Shown in pieces: positions 8,114 through 15,996 of a stretch of DNA of 64,000 nt. Position 1 is the first letter of the stretch, and every line of letters begins with the position of its first letter. Position numbers and translations under genes: made by a program. The stretch spans positions 1-64,000 of the forward strand of contig JADGDU010000026.1 of NCBI GenBank assembly GCA_016744705.1, in the 5' to 3' direction. This DNA comes from Candidatus Krumholzibacteriia bacterium. Its GTDB lineage: Bacteria > Krumholzibacteriota > Krumholzibacteriia > LZORAL124-64-63. Below the pieces are notes generated by a model, which did not search any database, was not told the origin of the DNA, and saw nothing but the letters and a program-made list of their open reading frames with translations.

Positions 8114-9187
8114 TCATCTGCTTTCCCGGCGGAGAATGACCGCCGCTTCTTCCGGAGGCAAGCTGTTGATGGCAAACCCGGTGCCGGCCTCAAAACCTGC
8201 CTGTCGGGAGAGCCTTGGTAAAATTTCCACATGCCAATGGAAATGACCAGTGGTTTCCCCTTGCAAGGCATCGAACCGTTCATTGCCATATCCCCGACCA
8301 TCAGTGGAGGGCAGTGCGGCATTGTGAATCACAATATTGTACCCCGCTCCGGGCCGGTGGTTATCCAGCCCCTTCAAGCACAAACTCATCAGGTGGGCCA
8401 GACCGTCTAATTCGTCATCGCTCACATCTTGCATACTGGAACAGTGCCGACGGGGAATCAACTGCATTTCACAGGGAAAACGGCTGGCCCAGGGAGCCAG
8501 CCCAACCCAGGTTTCGTTGGCAGCAATCAAACGGGACCCTTCGGCTTCTTCCTCAGCCAGAGAATCGCATAAAAGACAAGACCTAGTGGCGGCACTATAC
8601 CTGAGAAAATTCTCAGTTTTATCCACGACCAGAGCCGGAATGACAGGTGTGGTGATGATTTGCAGATGAGAATGGGCCAGGGTGGCTCCCGCCTCCGGTC
8701 CCTGATTCCCAAATGCCAAGACGTAGCGTGAACTGGGGTTTTGTTCTGCTAGAGAACCTATTCTCTGGCGAACCACAGAAAGCACTTCCGCCAAATGGTC
8801 CCCAGAAAGTGTGCCAAGGCTATCGCCGTGCCGAGGGCAACAGATAACCACTTCGTGCCCACCCTGCGCTGGACCCTGGGGTTTCAGAAGTATGGGATCG
8901 GAAGAAATTTTAAGGGGAGTTTCGGGCCGAACAGCCGGGTATTTGTTGGGAACAACTCTTATTCGCCACCCGGGACCATTAGTAGCCAAACCTGTGGCTC
9001 GCCCAGTGGCCATCATTTCCGGCGGAGTCATGCATTCCTGCCCCGGGCAGAAAGGACAATTGTCCCCAGCTTTTTGTGGTGAAACTGGCCGCTGCAAGGG
9101 GCCACGGAAATCATTGGGCCGCCCCTGCCTCTGGGCGGCGATGATTACCCAGCGACCCGAAAGAGGATCCTGGCGAAGCGAAGACAT
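8114..9187 (-). CDS. galT: Galactose-1-phosphate uridylyltransferase family (HIT superfamily)
   Basis: A 357-residue GalT-type nucleotidyltransferase. Visible features are the N-terminal GRWVIIAAQRQGRP, a CPFC zinc site, the active-site block AHSHLQ (second His is the presumed nucleophile) and the C-terminal GHFHWHVEILPR. The classical reaction exchanges UMP between UDP-glucose and galactose-1-phosphate. Its place directly before glgA, and the absence of galK or galE nearby, leaves open that it acts on ADP-glucose, as some plant GalT homologues do. It is the first gene of the glycogen cluster; ATG at 9187. Confidence 0.88.
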   Translation of the reverse strand: MSSLRQDPLSGRWVIIAAQRQGRPNDFRGPLQRPVSPQKAGDNCPFCPGQECMTPPEMMATGRATGLATNGPGWRIRVVPNKYPAVRPETPLKISSDPILLKPQGPAQGGHEVVICCPRHGDSLGTLSGDHLAEVLSVVRQRIGSLAEQNPSSRYVLAFGNQGPEAGATLAHSHLQIITTPVIPALVVDKTENFLRYSAATRSCLLCDSLAEEEAEGSRLIAANETWVGLAPWASRFPCEMQLIPRRHCSSMQDVSDDELDGLAHLMSLCLKGLDNHRPGAGYNIVIHNAALPSTDGRGYGNERFDALQGETTGHFHWHVEILPRLSRQAGFEAGTGFAINSLPPEEAAVILRRESR

Positions 9188-9347
9188 GAGATTCGGTTCC
9201 TTCCGAATTAATCTTCAAAAAAGTTAAATTACAGGGAACTTCCCTTTCCCTCCAACGTATCATACACCATGACCGAAGAGAACAACAACTGCTTCTCCCC
9301 CCTTAGCGGTGTTTCCATTTCGGACGCGTGATTCAAAGAGCTGAACG

Positions 9348-9383
9348 ACAGAAGCGGACCTATGGCGAAGGGTCCGCTTCTGT
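9348..9383. terminator. Hairpin between the methyltransferase and galT-like genes
   Basis: A 13-bp perfect stem (ACAGAAGCGGACC / GGTCCGCTTCTGT) with a ten-base loop lies 41 bases after the stop of the minus-strand rRNA methyltransferase. The tail on the minus strand is not T-rich, so it may be a weak terminator or an RNA-end protector separating the two groups of genes. Confidence 0.5.
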
Positions 9384-9423
9384 TTGCATAGTGATTATTT
9401 CCTGGTTATGGACCAGACCGCGA

Positions 9424-10557
9424 TCAAAAGATATCAAACACCAGCAGCTTCACCGGTACCGTGCCATTGAGAAACTGCACCTTCTTCTGAGGCTTCAAAC
9501 GAATGGCCTTGAGTGGTGAGTCAGAAGGAGCCAGAATCGCGCAACGCCATCCTTTGTATTTATTTTTGAACATCTCCCCCATCTCCACCAGATACTCTTC
9601 ACCGATTTCTTTTTCATCCATCCGGACACCGTAGGGAATGTTTGCAATCAGCAAACCACTCTCGGCTGGTTTTTCGGATTTGAAAAAATCCTGGGTAGAA
9701 AACTGGATGTTGGATTCCAGTCCCGCATTGGTTGCCGTTTGACGGGCCAAACTCAAAAAATCAGGACTGATATCGGAAGCAAAAATGGTGGATTGCATAG
9801 GCCGTTCTGCGCTCCTGGCCTTCGTCCTCACAGATTGCCAGAGAGACGCGTTAAAATCGGCCAGATATTCGAAACCAAAGCCGCCTTTTTCCCGATGAAT
9901 AAGTGGAGCTTGGTTGACCGCCACCTGGGCAGCTTCCACCACAATGGTACCACTGCCGCACATGGGGTCATAAAAGGGAATGCTTCCGTCATATTCACAA
10001 ACCGCAAGACAGGCCGCGGCGAGGGTCTCTTTCAAGGGAGCCGGGTGTCCCTCCACACGATAACCCCGCCGGTGCAGGCTCTCGTTGGATGTATCGACAC
10101 TGACCATCAACCGGTCTTTTTGGTAAAATCCGTTGATCCCGATGGGCGCTTTGTAAGAGCTCTGATTGGGTTTTACATTTTTGTGATGCTCAAAACAGTC
10201 GTTGATGGCTTCACGCAATTTGCTGCCAATAAGGTGAGTCTCCACCTTCCCGCTTCTTTGTCCCGAAGCCACCTGGATGCTGATAGGCAGATCTGGTGAG
10301 AACAAATTGTCGTACCGAATTCTGCGAGCCTTGTCGAAAATGATCCGGGGTGATTGGGCTGGAATCTCTTTCAGGACTCGGCAAATTCGTCCAGCCAGCC
10401 GCAAGCACAGGTGGGCCTTGTAGTAGACTTCTTCGTCAGCCTCGAAGTACACAACACAGTAGCCAGTGGTCACGTTTGTACCGCCAATGGCAGCAATTTC
10501 AGCGCCCAGCAAATCGGTGAGTTCATCGGGGCACGGAGCAAATAGTTTGTACTGCAA
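9424..10557 (-). CDS. THUMP-domain class I RNA methyltransferase (RlmL/YpsC-like)
   Basis: A 377-residue SAM-dependent methyltransferase. The first 160 residues form the N-terminal ferredoxin-like/THUMP RNA-binding part. The catalytic half has motif I DPMCGSGTIVVEAA near residue 200 and a motif IV read as NIPYG. Relatives methylate guanine N2 in 23S rRNA (RlmL N-terminal half, m2G2445) or related sites. In the usual NPPYG motif the second residue is Pro; here it is Ile. The gene stands alone after the deacetylase and ends at a hairpin. Confidence 0.9.
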   Translation of the reverse strand: MQYKLFAPCPDELTDLLGAEIAAIGGTNVTTGYCVVYFEADEEVYYKAHLCLRLAGRICRVLKEIPAQSPRIIFDKARRIRYDNLFSPDLPISIQVASGQRSGKVETHLIGSKLREAINDCFEHHKNVKPNQSSYKAPIGINGFYQKDRLMVSVDTSNESLHRRGYRVEGHPAPLKETLAAACLAVCEYDGSIPFYDPMCGSGTIVVEAAQVAVNQAPLIHREKGGFGFEYLADFNASLWQSVRTKARSAERPMQSTIFASDISPDFLSLARQTATNAGLESNIQFSTQDFFKSEKPAESGLLIANIPYGVRMDEKEIGEEYLVEMGEMFKNKYKGWRCAILAPSDSPLKAIRLKPQKKVQFLNGTVPVKLLVFDIF

Positions 10558-10596
10558 GGAAGGCCTTTCAAAAAGGTTAAATTTTATGTCCTAGAA

Positions 10597-11466
10597 CTAA
10601 GCGTGCATTCCCACGGGCAAATCTTCCTGGGTCCGCAAACGTTCCACATACTGCTGCAGAGTTTCAAAATCGCCCTGCCGCAGGATCCGTTCCAACTTCA
10701 CCGGCATACTGGCTTGACCGCCCTGACTTCTGACGCTGGTGGTGGCTGATAATCCAACTTCGGGTTTGAAGCTATCCAACTCCCAGGGGTGCAGATAAAC
10801 AATACACGGGATGCCCTGAGAAAAGGCCATGCTGCGTAGCATTTTAAAAGCCGGCCACGGCAGCATTCTCAAATACCCGCCACCGGAAAAGGGAATGTTC
10901 TGGCCCAGGACCCGCCAAGTGGGCATAGGCACTTCAATCATACTGTCGGCTCCAGCATCCAAGCGAAAAGGACGACGCGGGCTGCCGGGTTGACCATAGC
11001 GAGGATGCCGCACAGGAAAAAGGCTGCAGTCGTAAGAGAAGCCGCACTCCTGAAGAATCTCGAGATAATTATGCACTGGCGGAGTGATGCTGAAACTGGG
11101 AGCGCGGTAACCCGCCACATCCAGCACCCCTACCTTTTCCAGAGCTTCTCTGGCCCGCAGGCAATCGGCGCGAAATTCATCTGCGGTCATTTCGAAAATG
11201 ACCGGATGGGAATAACTGTGGCAGGCCACTTCGTGACCGGCGGCCACAATATCGTGCACCACATCGGGATGCCGCTCGGCGGTCCAGCCCAGGACGAAGA
11301 AGGTGGCTTTGACCTGGTGCTTGTCCAACAATTTCAGACAGATGTCCATGCCCTGGCGCACCCGTGATTCCTGATTCTCCCATTGATCCAGGGGAACATG
11401 GTCCAGATAGTTGTGCCCATGGAACCATTCTTCCACATCTACAGTGATGATCGTACGAGGCTTCAT
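10597..11466 (-). CDS. Polysaccharide deacetylase (exosortase-associated type)
   Basis: A 289-residue NodB-fold deacetylase that removes acetyl groups from a polysaccharide. It opens with the metal-binding TVDVEEWFH, has the second histidine site in HEVACHSYSHPV and the YRAPSFSI block. The N-terminal pattern and length match deacetylases found beside exosortase/PEP-CTERM exopolysaccharide clusters, but no exosortase lies in the window. ATG at 11466 is chosen because the family starts there; TTG codons at 11487 and 11472 are alternatives. No signal peptide, so it is probably cytoplasmic. Confidence 0.88.
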   Translation of the reverse strand: MKPRTIITVDVEEWFHGHNYLDHVPLDQWENQESRVRQGMDICLKLLDKHQVKATFFVLGWTAERHPDVVHDIVAAGHEVACHSYSHPVIFEMTADEFRADCLRAREALEKVGVLDVAGYRAPSFSITPPVHNYLEILQECGFSYDCSLFPVRHPRYGQPGSPRRPFRLDAGADSMIEVPMPTWRVLGQNIPFSGGGYLRMLPWPAFKMLRSMAFSQGIPCIVYLHPWELDSFKPEVGLSATTSVRSQGGQASMPVKLERILRQGDFETLQQYVERLRTQEDLPVGMHA

Positions 11467-11527
11467 GGCCAAAACGTCTTTCCCCAATCTTCAGTTAAAA
11501 TTCCAGAGTTCAGTAACCAGTGTAAGG

Positions 11528-13033
11528 CTATTGGCTCAATTCCTCCACCCACCAGCCCAGTTTCTCACCCAGCCCATCTGAAAAACCAACCTCTTCAAAA
11601 CGTATATTTCCTTCGGCATCGATGGCACAGATATAAGGAATGCCCTCCACCCCGTAGTTGCTTGCCAAGTCATGGCTGCCGAAGAGCAGCTCCATGGCAT
11701 AGTCATTGGAAGCAATAAATTCGGTAGCACCGGGAAGGTTGTTTTCCCAAACATTGACGGAAAAGACCCGCACACCTTCGGGCATTTCATTTTTCATCCA
11801 GTGGTCCAGCACAGGCATGGCCATGCGGCAGGGTCCGCACCAGGTGGCCCAGAAATCCAAAATGATAATTTCGCCCTTGAGACTGGTCAGGCTGATAGAA
11901 TCACCGACGGCATCGCCTAAGGTCCATAGGGGAGCTGGGCGAGAAAACTTGTCAGCCAAAGTTTCCGCTTTGCGTTCCGGCGCCCCAGCGATCCAATTGG
12001 CTTGGACCAAGGCCAGGGTTTCCAGATAACGCTCATCTTGGGCAAAGACATCAATGCCGGTGATGGAATTCAATTCTGATTCTGAATCCAATCCATTTTC
12101 TGCTGCTGCATTCAAATGTGCCAAAGCCGTGTCCATATCCAGTTGGATGGCCTTGGCCCCGGCCAAAACCACCAAGTGTCCCGGTTTTGCTTCCCAGCCC
12201 GCATGACTTTTGACATAAGTATCCAGATGACTCCACAGACGGTCACGCTGCAGTAGTGCGGTGTAACGCACAAAGATATATTCGTCTTGCTCCGAGGCTT
12301 CAATTTCCTCTTCTGCCAGAGCTTTGGCCGCGCCGTCCACAAACTCCTGCAACGCTTCATCGTACTGACCCAGTTCCATGCGCATTGAGGCTATGTTCCA
12401 GTCGGAAGCAAATCCCATATTCAGGTCCTTGCCTTTGAGCAGAATGACCAGGGCCTCTTCCTCGTTCTTGTTGTATTTCTGAAAACCATAAAGATTGGAC
12501 CAGGCCCAATCGGCCCCGGGATCAATCATCACCGCTTGGTGAAATATGGGACTGTCAGTTTCTAACTGACGCTCCAGCCAAAGGAGATCCTCTTCATTGC
12601 CACGGTCCCGGAATAGAGATTGGTAGGCTCCGCCGATGAGTTTATATCCGTGGGCAAACTTGAGATCCAGGGCGATGGCCTTGCGACCGGCCATCACTTT
12701 TTCCTCGGCGGATTTGAGCATCCAACCTTGCAAGTATATATAGTGTGGAGAATCGGGGTTCAATTCTGCAAGTTGGTTGACGGCAGCCAGAGCAGCTTCT
12801 TTATCCCGGACAAACCATTCAAGTTCAATTTTCTCAGCCAGGTCCGTGTCTGTCGTTTCAGTGAGGTACTGCCGGTAGATCCCGGCCAGCACCTGGCTAT
12901 CGGTGATGCCCTCAACAGCCGCATCAAATGATTTTTCATTGTAAACTTTTCGTTCCCCAGAACAGCCTAACAGGCCAGTCAGGACAAGGGCAAGAGTCAG
13001 CAGCAGAAGAGAACCACGGCGAAAAGAAAACAT
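11528..13033 (-). CDS. Lipoprotein with TPR-like helices and a C-terminal TlpA-type thioredoxin domain
   Basis: A 501-residue envelope protein. A lipoprotein signal ends in LTGLLGC near residue 24. Residues about 40-350 are helical and repeat-like (runs such as ALAHLNAAAENG), resembling tetratricopeptide repeats. The last 140 residues form a thioredoxin-fold domain with the redox pair in FWATWCGPCR, as in TlpA/ResA proteins that reduce disulfides outside the cytoplasm. Start is ATG 13033, with GGAGG ten bases upstream; an earlier in-frame start would mask the signal. Likely role: thiol-disulfide chemistry in cytochrome or envelope protein maturation (inference). Confidence 0.88.
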   Translation of the reverse strand: MFSFRRGSLLLLTLALVLTGLLGCSGERKVYNEKSFDAAVEGITDSQVLAGIYRQYLTETTDTDLAEKIELEWFVRDKEAALAAVNQLAELNPDSPHYIYLQGWMLKSAEEKVMAGRKAIALDLKFAHGYKLIGGAYQSLFRDRGNEEDLLWLERQLETDSPIFHQAVMIDPGADWAWSNLYGFQKYNKNEEEALVILLKGKDLNMGFASDWNIASMRMELGQYDEALQEFVDGAAKALAEEEIEASEQDEYIFVRYTALLQRDRLWSHLDTYVKSHAGWEAKPGHLVVLAGAKAIQLDMDTALAHLNAAAENGLDSESELNSITGIDVFAQDERYLETLALVQANWIAGAPERKAETLADKFSRPAPLWTLGDAVGDSISLTSLKGEIIILDFWATWCGPCRMAMPVLDHWMKNEMPEGVRVFSVNVWENNLPGATEFIASNDYAMELLFGSHDLASNYGVEGIPYICAIDAEGNIRFEEVGFSDGLGEKLGWWVEELSQ

Positions 13034-13111
13034 GAAACAAGCCTCCGGAAAAAACGGGGTTATGCAGATTTTTAAAATCCTAAAGGAAAAAACGGCCATA
13101 TGCCACGGAAT

Positions 13112-13750
13112 TTAATCATCCAGAGAGGCCACCACGGCAAACTGAAGAAACTTCATATCGGACCACCGGCCCAAGGTCAGCACATTCATCAGTTGGAATT
13201 TGAGGGAGCCGGTGGGATTGATGCCCTGCATGGACTCCACCCGATAACCCTTCTGCTGAAACATTCGCTTCATGCTGCTGCGGGTAAAGAACCGGAGATG
13301 GGTTCGGTCCAAGATGCCCTCATCTGTGTAATCCCAACGGCCGCCCGCCACTAAGTTCCATACATTGAAGAAGTAGCGAACATTGGGAATCGAGGCGACG
13401 ACCACGCCCCCTGGAGCCAAAAGCGGCTGGATACGCGCCAAGACTTCCTCCGGATGTATCACATGTTCCAATACATCATTAAGAACTATACAATCGAAAC
13501 GGCCCAAAGGCAGATCCGGCAAAACCGAGACAATATCCCCGACTAAAACCTTGTCCAGAACCTCAGTAGCAAGTTTCGCAGCTTCGGGAGTCATTTCTAC
13601 GCCCCAAATTTCCAAGGATCGGCCATCCTGTTTCAGGCCGGCGGCAAATGCCCCAGCGCCACAACCAATATCCAACATCACCTTGGTGCTGCGAGGTACA
13701 AAACCGGCCATCTCCCGCCGGGGGTGCCCATAGTACTCTGGGTTATTCAT
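13112..13750 (-). CDS. Class I SAM-dependent methyltransferase
   Basis: A 212-residue small-molecule or lipid methyltransferase. Motif I is MLDIGCGAGAFAAGL near residue 30, followed by an acidic loop and FDCIVLNDVLEHV, typical of UbiG/methyltransf_23 proteins. The C-terminal part carries the FFTRSSMKRMF segment common in sugar or lipid methylases. It overlaps the end of the chloride-channel gene by eight bases, with AGGAG inside that gene, so the two are probably coupled. The substrate is unknown. Confidence 0.88.
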   Translation of the reverse strand: MNNPEYYGHPRREMAGFVPRSTKVMLDIGCGAGAFAAGLKQDGRSLEIWGVEMTPEAAKLATEVLDKVLVGDIVSVLPDLPLGRFDCIVLNDVLEHVIHPEEVLARIQPLLAPGGVVVASIPNVRYFFNVWNLVAGGRWDYTDEGILDRTHLRFFTRSSMKRMFQQKGYRVESMQGINPTGSLKFQLMNVLTLGRWSDMKFLQFAVVASLDD

Positions 13751-15848
13751 TGAGCTCCTCCTTAGTCCCTGGAAAAAACCGAGGATTGATTTCCGTCAGA
13801 AGTTTATCCAGATCCATGATTTCTCCCACCACGATCAGGCGGTCACCCAATCGGATAGACAAATCCGGGTTCGGGACCTCTGTCTGCACATTGCCAAACA
13901 TGGACCGGTGCTTGATGGCCAAAACGGAAATGCGGTATGTTTTACGCAGTTCCAACTCTTTCAGGGACCGCCCGTACCAACTCTCTGGGGGCTGCAGCAT
14001 TTGCACCTTGTAGGTCTCCGGCAGTTCCACACAATCATGCATGCGCCCCTCGCCGGTCACCAGGTGAATGCCCATATCCTGATGGTGCAATACGTCGCGA
14101 TTGTACACTTCCAGAATGGCGCGCCGAGACACTGTTCCCACCAAAACCGGATGATCAACATTATAGATCACCGGTAAATCCACAGTGTCTTTGTGCCCAA
14201 GAGCCAGCAGACAATCCTCCAGATTATCCTGCCGAGCCACCACATGAGCAACCGGGCTGATGATATCGCTGGCAATCAAAACCCTGCCCAAATTTTTCTC
14301 GTGCAGAAGCCCCTTCACATCGTTGATGCCGATGAGTCCCGCCAGCATGCCCTGATCATCCACCACATAATAGTGTTCGTCGTCGTTGGAGAGGAAGAGA
14401 TTCAGGATGTGATTAAAGTCGTCGCGCAAACTGATGGTGTGAGGGCCCACTTCCATGATGTCCTGCACGTGGTGGTCTCGCAGCAGTGCGCTCTCTCTGC
14501 CAAATTCCAACTGGCGGCCATCCCGGCTGAACTTCAGAGTAAAAATGCTATCTTTCATGACACTGCGGTACACTAAAGCGGCGCCGATGCTGGCCAGCAT
14601 CAGAGGCAACATCACATGGTATTCCCCAGTCATCTCAAAGAGGATGAGGATGGCCGTCAAAGGCCCACCGGTCACCGCACCCACCATAGCGGCCATACCC
14701 ACCATGGCAAAAGCCCCCACCGATTCCACCGATGTAGGATAAACCATCTGCAACAAAGAGCCGAAAGCCCCACCCAACATTCCGCCAAGAAAGAGAGCCG
14801 GGGCAAAAATTCCACCGGAAAATCCAGATCCCAACGTCAGGTTCACTGCCACCAATTTGACCAGAACCAAGAGAGCCATGAGTTGCCAGACCATGCCGCC
14901 GTCTAAAGCCTGAACCATGGAGTCGTAACCAACTCCATACACCTGGGGAAAAAGGACGAAGAGCAATCCCAGACCCAAGCCACCAATAGCGGGCTTGATC
15001 CACTCGGGAACCGGAAGCTTTTCAAAAGCATCTTCAGAAGCGTAGAGAGTGCGTACGTAAAGCACGCCCACCAGTCCCACTAACAATCCTAGGAGAATAT
15101 AAAAAGGCAATTCATTGGCACTGTGAATGACAAATCCGGGCACAGGGAAAGCCGGGGTATCACCCAGAAACTCCCGGCTGACGGCCGTAGCCACCACACT
15201 GGCAACGATGACGGGGCTGAAGGTGCGCACCGCAAAATCCCGCATGAGAATTTCCAAAGCGAAAAACACTCCGGCAATGGGCGCATTGAAAGTGGCGGCA
15301 ATACCTGCGGCGGCTCCACAACCGATCAGTGTGCGCAACCTTTGGGGAGAAAAACGCAACCACTGCCCAAGGGTGCTGCCCATGGCCGCACCAATCTGGA
15401 CGATGGGCCCTTCGCGTCCTACAGAGCCACCAAAGGCAATAGTTAGAGCACTGGCGACAATTTTGACCGCTGCCACCACGGGCCTGATGACTCCCTTCTT
15501 GAAAATCATGGCTCCCATGACTTCGGGCACACCATGACCTTTGGCCTCCCGCGCGCCAAAATGCACCAGGGGACCGACCACAAGCCCGCCGGCCACAGGC
15601 AACAGAATTTTTAACCAGATGGGCAGAGGCTCCACCAAGCCCACTGTGTCTTCACCGTGTCCAATGGCCAACCCCTGGAAAAGATCCACCAGCCACCTGA
15701 ATAAGATGGCGCCAAAACCACCCATCAACCCCACCAACGCCGCAACAATCACCATGATAGTGGTTTCATCGGGGGTAAATCGTTCGATCAGCCGAAAAAG
15801 CTGCCGGCGCACGCGGCTGTAGCCCTCGGGAGGGCTCTGAGTGGTCAT
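13743..15848 (-). CDS. ClC-family chloride channel/antiporter with CBS pair and TrkA-C domain
   Basis: A 701-residue membrane protein. The first 430 residues hold the ClC core of many helices with selectivity-filter segments GSVGREGPIVQIG (the gating glutamate is present) and SGGIFAPALF. Two CBS domains follow (about 450-590), beginning at the VQDIMEVGPH segment, which usually bind adenine nucleotides. The last 80 residues resemble a TrkA-C domain (SWYGRSLKEL...). The gating Glu favours a Cl-/H+ exchanger over a pure channel. It starts the long minus-strand gene series; ATG at 15848. Confidence 0.94.
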   Translation of the reverse strand: MTTQSPPEGYSRVRRQLFRLIERFTPDETTIMVIVAALVGLMGGFGAILFRWLVDLFQGLAIGHGEDTVGLVEPLPIWLKILLPVAGGLVVGPLVHFGAREAKGHGVPEVMGAMIFKKGVIRPVVAAVKIVASALTIAFGGSVGREGPIVQIGAAMGSTLGQWLRFSPQRLRTLIGCGAAAGIAATFNAPIAGVFFALEILMRDFAVRTFSPVIVASVVATAVSREFLGDTPAFPVPGFVIHSANELPFYILLGLLVGLVGVLYVRTLYASEDAFEKLPVPEWIKPAIGGLGLGLLFVLFPQVYGVGYDSMVQALDGGMVWQLMALLVLVKLVAVNLTLGSGFSGGIFAPALFLGGMLGGAFGSLLQMVYPTSVESVGAFAMVGMAAMVGAVTGGPLTAILILFEMTGEYHVMLPLMLASIGAALVYRSVMKDSIFTLKFSRDGRQLEFGRESALLRDHHVQDIMEVGPHTISLRDDFNHILNLFLSNDDEHYYVVDDQGMLAGLIGINDVKGLLHEKNLGRVLIASDIISPVAHVVARQDNLEDCLLALGHKDTVDLPVIYNVDHPVLVGTVSRRAILEVYNRDVLHHQDMGIHLVTGEGRMHDCVELPETYKVQMLQPPESWYGRSLKELELRKTYRISVLAIKHRSMFGNVQTEVPNPDLSIRLGDRLIVVGEIMDLDKLLTEINPRFFPGTKEELNE

Positions 15849-15938
15849 GAAATAAAACTCCTAGATGTATCGTTCGGGGTTGGAACGAAAATTGGCCCCT
15901 GATTGATCAAGAGTCAACCTCGACAGTAGAGATAGGGA

Positions 15939-15968
15939 TTTACAAACGCTCCAACCGGGCGATAATGA
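15939..15968 (+). promoter_or_regulatory. Predicted promoter of the M16 peptidase gene
   Basis: TTTACA (15939-15944) and TAATGA (15963-15968) are separated by 18 bases, 29 bases ahead of the ATG at 15997. This is the only good sigma-70-like pair I see in the divergent gap. Confidence 0.4.
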
Positions 15969-15996
15969 ACTCCTACTCCAACCGAATCGAGAGAAG

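Noticed and set aside
8113..8322. N-terminal extension of glgA by 70 codons
   Set aside because: The extension lies wholly inside the galT-like gene in another frame, and the family N-terminus starts at GTG 8112.
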